Assembly: GCA_022572105.1 (NCBI GenBank)
Contig: JACZWN010000004.1
Span: 1-33,902, forward strand
Direction: 5' to 3'
Source: Pseudomonadota bacterium
GTDB taxonomy: Bacteria; Pseudomonadota; Alphaproteobacteria; Kiloniellales; J153
Length of the DNA: 33,902 bases
Shown: positions 26,297 through 33,902 of the stretch, piece after piece
How positions within the stretch are numbered: position 1 is the first letter of the stretch
How the letters are laid out: the number at the start of each line of letters is the position of its first letter
Notes under the pieces: model-generated
Seen by the model: only the letters and a program-made list of their open reading frames with translations
The model's database searches: none
What the model was told of the DNA's origin: nothing
Translations under genes and position numbers: made by a program

Positions 26297-27943
26297 GTGT
26301 CGCTGTTCGAGCAGAACCTGGAGCGCAACCAGGCGAATTCGGCGCCGCTCACGCCGATCACCTTCCTGCGCCGCGCGGCGGCCGTCTATCCCGACAAGAC
26401 CGCGGTAATCCACGGGCCCCGGCGCTTCACCTACCGGGACCTCCACGCGCGCTCCTGCCGGCTGGCCTCGGCGCTGGCGCGGCGCGGCATCGGGCGCGGC
26501 GATACCGTGGCGATCATGGCGCCCAATACGCCGGCCATGCTCGAGGCGCACTACGGCGTGCCCATGGCCGGCGCGGTCTTGAACCCGCTCAACATCCGCC
26601 TCGACCCGGCGGCCATCGCCTTCATCCTGGAGCACGGCGGCGCCAAGGTGCTGCTCACCGACCGCGAGTTCTCGGAAGTGGTGCGCGCCGCCCTCAACCG
26701 GGTGGAGAACGCGCCGCTGATCGTCGATATCGACGACCCGCTGGCCGAGAGCGGCGCGCTCATCGGCGAACTCGAGTACGAGGCCCTGCTCGCCGAGGGC
26801 GACCCTCTCGCCGATTCCGGCGAACCCGGGGACGAGTGGCAGTCGATCTCACTGCTCTACACCTCGGGCACCACGGGCAGCCCGAAGGGCGTGGTCTACC
26901 ACCACCGCGGCGCCTATCTGAACGCCTTCGGCAACATGATCACCTTCGGCCTGGGCCGCGACGCGGTCTACCTCTGGACCCTGCCCATGTTCCACTGCAA
27001 CGGCTGGACCTTCACCTGGGCGGTGACCGCGGCCTGCGCGACCCACGTCTGCCTGCGCAAGGTCGAACCGGCGCCCGTGTTCGCACTCATCGAGGAGCAC
27101 CGGGTAACCCATATGTGCGGCGCGCCCATCGTGCTCAACATGCTGGCCAACGCACCGCAGGAGGCGAAAGTCCGCTTCGACCACCGGGTCGAGATCGCAA
27201 CCGGCGGCGCGGCGCCGCCGAGCGCGGTCATCGAGGCCATGGAGAACGACGGCTTCCGGGTCACCCATCTCTACGGCCTGACCGAATGCTACGGCCCGGC
27301 CGCGGTCTGCGACTGGCAGCCGGGCTGGGAGGACCTCGAACCGAAGGCACGCGCCGGCAAGCTGGCCCGCCAGGGGGTGCGCTACCTGACCCTGGAGGAG
27401 ATCATGGTCGCCGACCCGGAGAGCGCGGCGGAGCTGCCCTGGGACGGCGCCTCCATGGGCGAGATCATGTTGCGCGGCAACACGGTGATGAAGGGCTACC
27501 TCAAGAACCCCTCGGCCACCGCGGCGGCCTTCGCCGGCGGCTGGTTCCGCACCGGCGATCTCGCCGTGCGCCATCCCGACGGCTACATCGAGATCAAGGA
27601 CCGCTCCAAGGACGTGATCATCTCCGGCGGCGAGACCATTTCGAGCCTGGAGGTCGAGGAGGCGCTCTACCGCCATCCCAAGGTGCTCGAGGCCGCGGTC
27701 GTGGCCAAGCCGGACGAGAAATGGGGCGAGAGCCCGTGCGCCTTCGTGACCCTAAAGGACGGCCAGAACGCCAGCGCGGCGGAGATCATCGCCTTCTGCC
27801 GGGACATGATCGCCCATTACAAGGTGCCCAGGACCGTGGTCTTCGGCCCCTTGCCCAAGACCTCGACCGGCAAGATCCAGAAGTTCGTGCTGCGCGAGCG
27901 CGCCGCAGGCCTCCAAGGCATGACCGGGGCGCTCGAGGCATGA
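26297..27943 (+). CDS. AMP-binding acyl-CoA synthetase
   Basis: LLYTSGTTGSPKGVVYHHRGAYLNA, HLYGLTECYGPAA, GWFRTGDLAVRHPDGYIEIKDRSKDVIISGGETISSLEVEEALYRHP, KTSTGKIQKFVLR; GTG start at 26297. Confidence 0.95.
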   Translation: MSLFEQNLERNQANSAPLTPITFLRRAAAVYPDKTAVIHGPRRFTYRDLHARSCRLASALARRGIGRGDTVAIMAPNTPAMLEAHYGVPMAGAVLNPLNIRLDPAAIAFILEHGGAKVLLTDREFSEVVRAALNRVENAPLIVDIDDPLAESGALIGELEYEALLAEGDPLADSGEPGDEWQSISLLYTSGTTGSPKGVVYHHRGAYLNAFGNMITFGLGRDAVYLWTLPMFHCNGWTFTWAVTAACATHVCLRKVEPAPVFALIEEHRVTHMCGAPIVLNMLANAPQEAKVRFDHRVEIATGGAAPPSAVIEAMENDGFRVTHLYGLTECYGPAAVCDWQPGWEDLEPKARAGKLARQGVRYLTLEEIMVADPESAAELPWDGASMGEIMLRGNTVMKGYLKNPSATAAAFAGGWFRTGDLAVRHPDGYIEIKDRSKDVIISGGETISSLEVEEALYRHPKVLEAAVVAKPDEKWGESPCAFVTLKDGQNASAAEIIAFCRDMIAHYKVPRTVVFGPLPKTSTGKIQKFVLRERAAGLQGMTGALEA

Positions 27944-28716
27944 CCGGGGCCGGGTCCCTGTTCGGCCTGGACGGCCAGGTGGCCATCGTGACCGGGGCCT
28001 CGAGCGGCCTGGGCCGGCATTTCGCCCTGACGCTGGCGCGCGCCGGCGCCAAGGTCGCGCTGGCGGCGCGCCGGACCGACCCGCTCGACGAGCTGGCGCG
28101 CCGGATCGAGGCCTTCGACGGGCGCGCCATCCCGGTGCCCCTCGACGTGACCGACCCGGCATCGGTGCGCGCCTGCGTCGGCGTCGCCGAGACCGAACTG
28201 GGTCCTATTTCGATCCTGGTCAACAACGCCGGCGTCGCCGTCGACAAGCCGGTCTTCGACCAGGACGAGGCGGACTGGGACCGGGTCCTCGACACCAACC
28301 TGAAGGGCGCCTGGATGATGGCCCAGGAGGTGGCGCGCCACATGGCCCGGCTCGGCCACGGCGGCTCGATCGTCAACGTCGCCTCGATCATGGGGCTTGG
28401 CGGGACCAGCCAGCTGGCGCCCTACTGCGCCTCCAAGGGCGGGCTGGTCAACCTGACCCGGGCGCTCGCGGTCGAGCTGGCGCGCCACGACATCCGGGTC
28501 AACGCGCTGGCGCCCGGCTACATCGAGACCGAGATGAACCGGGATTTTCTCGGCAGCGAGGCCGGGCGCGCGCTGGCCCAGCAGCGGGTGCCGCAACGGC
28601 GCTTCGGCCGGCCCGAGGACCTCGACGGCGCGCTCCTGCTGCTGGCCTCCAAGGCGGGGCGCTACATGACCGGCACGGTGCTCCCGGTTGACGGCGGCCA
28701 GTCGGCAAAAATGTAA
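27940..28716 (+). CDS. SDR-family oxidoreductase
   Basis: VAIVTGASSGLGRHFAL, LVNNAGVAVD, YCASKGGLVNLTRALAVELA; ATGA overlap with the upstream acyl-CoA synthetase stop. Confidence 0.96.
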   Translation: MTGAGSLFGLDGQVAIVTGASSGLGRHFALTLARAGAKVALAARRTDPLDELARRIEAFDGRAIPVPLDVTDPASVRACVGVAETELGPISILVNNAGVAVDKPVFDQDEADWDRVLDTNLKGAWMMAQEVARHMARLGHGGSIVNVASIMGLGGTSQLAPYCASKGGLVNLTRALAVELARHDIRVNALAPGYIETEMNRDFLGSEAGRALAQQRVPQRRFGRPEDLDGALLLLASKAGRYMTGTVLPVDGGQSAKM

Positions 28717-28834
28717 TTATTTCAAAATGTAAGCTATAAAACCTCGGAATGAACTTCAACATCGTTCCCGGACCGGAAGCGCACCGGAGCCGGCCGTGAC
28801 CCTGGCCCCAGCGGAGCCGCGCCGAGGCGCGCGC

Positions 28835-29590
28835 CTAATAGACCGCGCGACCGCCGGAGAGGTCGAAGACGGCGCCGGTGCAGAAGCTGCAGTCCTCCGA
28901 GGCCAGCCAGGCGATGAGCGCGGCCGCCTCCTCGGGCCGGCCCGGGCGCCCGATCGGCATCCGCGCAAGCACCACTTGTTCGAGGTACTCCTGGGTCACG
29001 TCGCCGAGCATCTCGGTGTCGATGGCCGAGGGCGCGATGCAGTTCGCGATGACCCCGGTCTTGGCGAGTTCCTTGCCCAGCGCCTTGGTGTAGCCGATGG
29101 CGCCGGCCTTGGCGGCGGAATAGGCGGCGTTGGTCTGGGCGCCCTCCATGCCGGCGATCGAGGCGACCACGACGATGCGGCCGTAGCCGCGCTCGATCAT
29201 GTGCGGCACGACCGCCCGGCAGCACAGGAAGACGCTGGTCAGATCGGCGCGGAGCAGCCGGTTCCACTCCTCGAGGGTGTAGTCCCAGGCGTCCTTGATG
29301 ATCCCCGAGATGCCGGCGTTCGCGATCAAGACGTCGACCACGGGACAGAAGTCCAAGGTCGCCTCCATGGCCGAGGTCACGGCCCCGGCATCGGCCACGT
29401 CGACGGTGACGCTGTGCACCTCGCCCTTGGCCGAGAGCGTCGCGGCGGCCGCGGTCAGGCGCGGCTCGTCGATGTCCCAGAGACAGACCGCCGCGCCGGA
29501 ACCGAGCAAACGCTCGGCGGTGGCGTAGCCGATGCCCTTGGCGCCGCCGGTGACGATGGCGCTGCGGCCTTGGAAATCCAGATCGTTCAT
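28835..29590 (-). CDS. SDR-family oxidoreductase
   Basis: MNDLDFQGRSAIVTGGAKGIGYATAERLL, LIANAGISG, YSAAKAGAIGYTKALGKELAKTGV. Confidence 0.96.
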   Translation of the reverse strand: MNDLDFQGRSAIVTGGAKGIGYATAERLLGSGAAVCLWDIDEPRLTAAAATLSAKGEVHSVTVDVADAGAVTSAMEATLDFCPVVDVLIANAGISGIIKDAWDYTLEEWNRLLRADLTSVFLCCRAVVPHMIERGYGRIVVVASIAGMEGAQTNAAYSAAKAGAIGYTKALGKELAKTGVIANCIAPSAIDTEMLGDVTQEYLEQVVLARMPIGRPGRPEEAAALIAWLASEDCSFCTGAVFDLSGGRAVY

Positions 29591-29709
29591 CGCGCCCTCT
29601 CGGCAGTCAGGTGGCCGAGACAGCCTAGCCGGGCCAGCCTAGCCGGGCCAGCCCATTGGCTCCTGGGGCCCCTGGCGGGTTTCCCACTGGCCCTTGGCGG
29701 GGGTTCCCC

Positions 29710-30063
29710 TTAGGCGACCCGCTCGGCGGCGGCGACCTCGGCGCGGTCCATGAGGCAGTGGCTGATGAAGTCGAGGGATTGTTGGGAGTGATCGAACTCC
29801 ACGCCGATTTCGTGCGGGCCGGTCCAGCAGTGCCTGGCGTAGGCGTAGCCGACCAGCGGATGTTCGATCCGGATCTCCAGGTTGCGCGGCATCTCGCCGT
29901 CGAGCCGCAACCTGGCCCCGCCGAGTGAGATGTCCTCGATCGTGCAGGCGCAGATGCGCCCATCGGCCGTGACGGTGAAAGGCCCGCGCCCGGCGAGCCC
30001 ATAGCGCGGCCACTGGCGCCGGTCGTCCCGCTCCACGGCCTCCGCGTCTCGCATGGTGCTCAT
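29710..30063 (-). CDS. PilZ-domain protein
   Basis: RRQWPRYGLAGRGPFTVTADGRICACTIEDISLGGARLRLDGEM: arginine-rich N-motif plus D(I)SxxG motif. Confidence 0.85.
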   Translation of the reverse strand: MSTMRDAEAVERDDRRQWPRYGLAGRGPFTVTADGRICACTIEDISLGGARLRLDGEMPRNLEIRIEHPLVGYAYARHCWTGPHEIGVEFDHSQQSLDFISHCLMDRAEVAAAERVA

Positions 30064-30098
30064 GACGGTTCTCCTCGCCCGGGTCCGGCCGGCCCCTT

Positions 30099-30157
30099 TG
30101 CGCCTGCCGTGCCTGCGCCTGCCGTGCCTGCGCCTGCCGTGCCCGCGCCTCCCGTGA
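30099..30157. repeat. 15-bp tandem repeat TGCGCCTGCCGTGCC, 3 perfect copies plus 1 degenerate
   Basis: 30099-30143 perfect triplicate, 30144-30157 degenerate copy; upstream of the pilZ-domain gene. Confidence 0.9.
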
Positions 30158-30319
30158 TAGACCGCCGGTGGTTAACGAAAGCTTACCGCCTCCCGGATCC
30201 GGCGCGGTCTTAGCGATCTCTTATCGGTCTCTTATCGATCGGGCGCGCATACTCGCGGCGCGGAACGATCGGTTCCCGCCGCCAAGGCCGGCAAAAATAC
30301 ACCCGGAGCGCGTTCGACG

Positions 30320-30946
30320 ATGCACGACCCGAGATATCGCTGGGACCCGGACATGCCCGACGATACCCGGGGAACCGGTCTGCCCGACGATACCCAGGGA
30401 ACCGGTCTGCTCGGCCAGACCACGCGGAATATCGGGATACTGCTGGCCGGTTGCCTGCTGATCGCCGGCGCCTTGAGCCGCCTAGGCGGAGCCGGCGACG
30501 CCGAGCCGGCGCCCGCGGCGCAGGCGCGCCCGGCCCCGGAGCCATTGGTGCAGCAGGCGGCGCGGCCCAGCGCCACGGGTGACGAGATGATCGTTCGGGC
30601 CGGTCCCAACGGTCAGTTCATGGTCGACGCCGTGGTCGACGGGGTCGAGATCCGCTTCCTGGTCGACACCGGCGCAACCAGCGTGGTGCTCACCGCCCAA
30701 GACGCCGAGCGCCTGGGATACCGGCTGGACGGGTTGGAATACAGCGAACGTTTCCAGACCGCCAATGGCGAGATCCTGGGTGCGCCGGTGGTCCTGCCGG
30801 AGCTGCGCATCGGCGATCTGGAGATCGAGGACGTGCGCTCCTCGGTGATCCGGGCGCCCCTGTCCACCTCGCTGCTCGGCATGACCTTCCTGAGCCGCCT
30901 GGAAAGCTTCGAGGTGCGCGACGAGGGGCTGATCCTGCGCTGGTGA
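30320..30946 (+). CDS. Retropepsin-like (clan AA) membrane-anchored aspartic protease
   Basis: IRFLVDTGATSVVLTAQDAERLGY; N-terminal TM segment NIGILLAGCLLIAGALSRL; C-term LLGMTFLSRLESFEVRDEGLILRW. Confidence 0.9.
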   Translation: MHDPRYRWDPDMPDDTRGTGLPDDTQGTGLLGQTTRNIGILLAGCLLIAGALSRLGGAGDAEPAPAAQARPAPEPLVQQAARPSATGDEMIVRAGPNGQFMVDAVVDGVEIRFLVDTGATSVVLTAQDAERLGYRLDGLEYSERFQTANGEILGAPVVLPELRIGDLEIEDVRSSVIRAPLSTSLLGMTFLSRLESFEVRDEGLILRW

Positions 30947-31115
30947 TGCGGCCCGAGGCGCGCGGTCGGGTGGCCGCGGGCTCTTGGCGCCAAAACACAG
31001 TAGTATAATTCGTCCGTCATCCTCAACGCCGGTCAAGAGTGTAGAAAACATTGAGAGAGTATTAAATTTTCGATAAATACAATTGTAATAACTTTGCGTC
31101 ATTGTTTGATTTTTG

Positions 31116-31143
31116 TTGAATAATTTACCCGGTACACTATAAT
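31116..31143 (+). promoter_or_regulatory. Candidate sigma70-type promoter TTGAAT-N16-TATAAT
   Basis: Within a roughly 140-bp AT-rich island, 29 bp upstream of ATG 31173. Confidence 0.55.
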
Positions 31144-31172
31144 ATTCATGCGATGAACTGGAGAAGCGCTGC

Positions 31173-31580
31173 ATGATCACGGTCGGGCTTTGCCTCATCT
31201 ACTATGGCGTGGCGCTCTGGGGTTACCAGCTGTACGGCTGGTTTGCCGACGGCGAGTGGAACCCCTATCCGGTCATGGCTGCCTGGAGGGCGTCGTTCGG
31301 GCGCCCGGACCTGAGTTGGCCGATCGCCGGTCCGATCATGGAATGGTTCATGAACTGGCCGCTCAGCCTGGTCCTCACCCTGCTCGGCTGCGCGATTCTG
31401 GGCACCGTGACCGGGGTTCGCCAGTACGCTCGGGCGCGCCTGCGCCGCCTGCGCCGCAAGTGGTTCGCCGAGCAGGCCGGCGCGGCCGGTTATGCGCCGT
31501 GGACCATCCCCCAGGCGGTCGACCATTTCGATAAAGAGGTTCTGGAGCGCGAAGGCAAGGGCGGGGCCGGGTACGGTTGA
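31173..31580 (+). CDS. Small hypothetical membrane protein
   Basis: 135 aa; two hydrophobic helices and a basic RARLRRLRRKW stretch; promoter-like sequence and GGAG-like SD upstream. Confidence 0.75.
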   Translation: MITVGLCLIYYGVALWGYQLYGWFADGEWNPYPVMAAWRASFGRPDLSWPIAGPIMEWFMNWPLSLVLTLLGCAILGTVTGVRQYARARLRRLRRKWFAEQAGAAGYAPWTIPQAVDHFDKEVLEREGKGGAGYG

Positions 31581-31664
31581 CCCAGCGGCGGGGATACCAG
31601 GCGAAGAAGTCACGTAATACGGGGGCAGGGGGAGAATCCCGCCCGACAAACGAGGAGTAGAGAC

Positions 31665-32303
31665 ATGCGATTCGAGTTTCGTGGGACCAAGGTCCTTTGC
31701 CGGTCGAAGCGGGCGGCCGTGGCCGCGTTGATTGCGGTCTGCGCCGCCGTGTGGAGCGCGCCGGTGAGCGCCGACCCCCCGCCCTGGGCGCCGGCCTGGG
31801 GCCACAAGGCGCCGGCCTGGGGCTACAAGGCCAAGCACATGGGCAAAGGCAAGAACAAGCACAGGGTCCAGCAGGCCTACACCCCGCCCTACGACATCGG
31901 CCTGGGCCGCTGCAACCGCGATCTCATCGGCGGCCTGTTGGGCGGCGCCGCGGGCGGCCTGATCGGCTCGCGGTTCGGCAAGGGCGACGGCAAGCTGGCC
32001 GCGGTCGCCGGCGGCGCGTTGCTCGGCTTCCTGATCGGCGGCGGCATCGGCCGGTCCATGGACCAGGCCGACCAGTCGTGTCTGGAGCAGAGCCTGGAGC
32101 ACGCCGAGGACGGCCAGCGGATCGCCTGGAACAACCCGGACAGCGGCACCCGGTATCAGGTCGTGCCGACCAAGACGATCGCGATGGCCGACGGCCGCTA
32201 TTGCCGCGAGTACACCACCACGGCGACGGTCAGCGGCAAGGCCGAGACCGTCTACGGCCGCGCCTGCCGTCAGCCGGACGGCGCCTGGCAGATCAAGAGC
32301 TGA
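31665..32303 (+). CDS. Glycine-zipper surface antigen-like outer membrane protein (RT0821/Lpp0805-type)
   Basis: GGLLGGAAGGLIGSRFGKGDGKLAAVAGGALLGFLIGGGIGRSMD then CREYTTTATVSGKAETVYGRACRQPDGAWQI. Confidence 0.88.
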   Translation: MRFEFRGTKVLCRSKRAAVAALIAVCAAVWSAPVSADPPPWAPAWGHKAPAWGYKAKHMGKGKNKHRVQQAYTPPYDIGLGRCNRDLIGGLLGGAAGGLIGSRFGKGDGKLAAVAGGALLGFLIGGGIGRSMDQADQSCLEQSLEHAEDGQRIAWNNPDSGTRYQVVPTKTIAMADGRYCREYTTTATVSGKAETVYGRACRQPDGAWQIKS

Positions 32304-32340
32304 ACCAAGCTCTTTCGAGAATTCGCCACGGGGGGCGGGG

Positions 32341-32366
32341 CGGGGCGGCTTCGGCCGCCCCGTTTT
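32341..32366 (+). terminator. Rho-independent terminator
   Basis: CGGGGCGGC-TTCG-GCCGCCCCG-TTTT downstream of the glycine-zipper gene. Confidence 0.9.
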
Positions 32367-32396
32367 CCTTGGGCGATCTGGTCTACTTTATAGATA

Positions 32397-32460
32397 TAGA
32401 CCGGATACACTGGATCGATCGAACCCGCGTTGTGGGTTCGATCGACCCTGATCCGGTCTA
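32397..32460. repeat. Long two-stem inverted repeat
   Basis: TAGACCGGAT (32397-32406) / ATCCGGTCTA (32451-32460), inner TCGATCGAACCC (32415-32426) / GGGTTCGATCGA (32434-32445). Confidence 0.9.
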
Positions 32461-32506
32461 GGCGCCGATCGGATAGCGCCGCAGGGGGGCGACCCGGCCT
32501 TTCCGG

Positions 32507-32923
32507 TCAGCCGGTCGCCGCGGCGGTCGCGGGTTCCGCTTTTTCGGTCGTGAAATCGGCGGGCAGGGTGATCTCCAGGAATTCCACGTCGTCCGAATGG
32601 GCGATCTCGACGTGGCGGATGCCGGGCGGCTGGTGCACGCAGGCGCCGGCCTCGAGCCGGACCGCGCCGACGCCTTCGTAGTCGAACTCGACCCAGCCCT
32701 GGAGCACGTAGACCAGTTGCACCTCCAGGTCGTGACTGTGCCAGCCGGTGCTGCCGTGCTTGCCCGGCTTGGCGCGGATCACGTGGGCGCCGACGCGCCC
32801 GCCGGTCGCGGCCTTGATGCCGAGGTCGCGGTACTCGAAGAAGGACCTGAGTCCCTGGCTCTCGAATTCCGCATCCTTGAGATGAGAAACGGAGAACTCC
32901 GCCTTGGGTTGGGCCGTGGTCAT
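32507..32923 (-). CDS. Cupin-domain protein
   Basis: MTTAQPKAEFSVSHLKDAEFES...GSTGWHSHDLEVQLVYVLQGWVEFDYEG...GACVHQPPGIRHVEIAHSDD; ATG 32923 with GGGAG SD. Confidence 0.92.
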   Translation of the reverse strand: MTTAQPKAEFSVSHLKDAEFESQGLRSFFEYRDLGIKAATGGRVGAHVIRAKPGKHGSTGWHSHDLEVQLVYVLQGWVEFDYEGVGAVRLEAGACVHQPPGIRHVEIAHSDDVEFLEITLPADFTTEKAEPATAAATG

Positions 32924-33050
32924 GGTGGTCGTGCTCCCTTGTCGACTGGATCGTGGGACCGCGCTTGCCGCCCGGCTTGCCAGGCCAGGATAGCACAGTT
33001 GGCCCCGGCCGCCGACATCGAGGTCGGCGTTGGAGAGCCTCGAGTCCGTG

Positions 33051-33078
33051 ACGTACTTCCGGGGACGTACTTCCGGGG
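33051..33078. repeat. 14-bp tandem duplication ACGTACTTCCGGGG x2
   Basis: Perfect adjacent copies at 33051-33064 and 33065-33078. Confidence 0.95.
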
Positions 33079-33486
33079 CGGTTCTAGTGGCTGAGTTCTC
33101 TGGCTTTTTTTCCCAATTCCCTAAACAACATAACAGCGAATTTTTTGAGCCGAACAGGGAATTTTTGGCCCGGAACAGGGAATTTACGATCCCTGCTTCC
33201 TGGCACGCGAAGGTTCTCGTGCCGTCTCGGCTTCTATAAGCGGATATCGATGCCGAATGTCTCCTGTCGGGGGTAAAGCGGTCGTCGCGAACAACACCCT
33301 CAGCCATAACCGGAAATCGGGAGGCGTACGAGAAGGCCAAACATTTCGAAATCTGTGTGCACCAAAATCCACTCTGATGTGGACCATTTCGACGTCAAGG
33401 AGACCGCAGCTTCAAGTGTGCCGGATTGCAGGCACGGCAAAGAGTGCGTTTCGGTATCGTCGTTCGCCGGCGTCTATGCGCCGTGA

Positions 33487-33900
33487 TCAATGGGCGAGGA
33501 TGTTTCGCAACTGACGCTCTCCGATCGGCATGGGGGCGCTCGATTTGAAGGCCTGCCACAGACACTCCTTGGGAGTGCCCGCGTAGTGAGCCGGCATGTC
33601 GTTTTTGCCCTGGTCAAAGCGCCAGGCCGACGCGGCATATCGCCTGGCCGTGGTCCAGATCTCCTGGGCCTGCATGCCGAGAGCAAGCTCATCGAGGAAG
33701 GTCTCGGCAAGATAGCACAAGGCCGCGTTGCGCTTGCGAATCGCCTCCTCGCGCCACCAGGGGATGCCGCCACGGGGGAAGATCAGGCCGAGGCCTTCTT
33801 CGAGGGTGCGAAACTGCCGCGTGAGATACCCGTCGATCGCCACGCCCAACCAGTCCGCGAGGTCGACGTCGAGCGGCTTGCCGTCGAAGCAACGGCCCAT
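33487..33900 (-). CDS. Hypothetical protein (possibly N-terminally truncated by window edge)
   Basis: 137 aa, protein-like composition; ORF begins 2 nt from the window end. Confidence 0.65.
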   Translation of the reverse strand: MGRCFDGKPLDVDLADWLGVAIDGYLTRQFRTLEEGLGLIFPRGGIPWWREEAIRKRNAALCYLAETFLDELALGMQAQEIWTTARRYAASAWRFDQGKNDMPAHYAGTPKECLWQAFKSSAPMPIGERQLRNILAH

Positions 33901-33902
33901 GA

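Noticed and set aside
27940-29590. Two SDR genes as a possible recent inverted duplication
   Set aside because: The proteins are clearly diverged in sequence; ordinary members of a large family in convergent orientation.

Overview
This is a GC-rich alphaproteobacterial-type chromosomal window. I see no prophage, intact insertion sequence or CRISPR array. Reading left to right:
- 5'-truncated NifU-like C-terminal domain protein.
- ATP-grasp protein, convergent with a double-domain SagB/ThcOx-type nitroreductase.
- NDUFA9-like NAD(P)-binding protein.
- Two overlapping pentapeptide-repeat genes.
- Linalool dehydratase/isomerase-like protein plus TetR regulator, with a 22-bp palindrome upstream.
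- Poorly coding accessory stretch (about 8.24-10.0 kb) with AT-rich islands and hairpins.
- Sel1-repeat lipoprotein, 50-aa GTG-start zinc-ribbon protein (absent from the ORF track), DksA/TraR-type protein.
- Two tandem tRNA-Leu genes (GAG, CAG) separated by a 13-bp tandem repeat.
- Proline racemase-family enzyme with a Ser/Cys signature.
- ICMT-type methyltransferase plus type III polyketide synthase, divergent from a haloacetate-dehalogenase-like hydrolase.
- Fused tandem DUF502 protein.
- recG / sdhE-like / mfd.
- DsbA-like oxidoreductase, acyl-CoA synthetase and two SDRs.
- PilZ protein, retropepsin-like protease, glycine-zipper surface protein, cupin.

The observations I rate most worth following are the LDI-like/TetR/operator cassette, a small dispersed intergenic repeat family with two copies starting exactly on stop codons, the fused DUF502 duplication, and the tRNA-Leu pair whose leader is complementary to its spacer repeats. 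All family calls are by eye; no searches were run.
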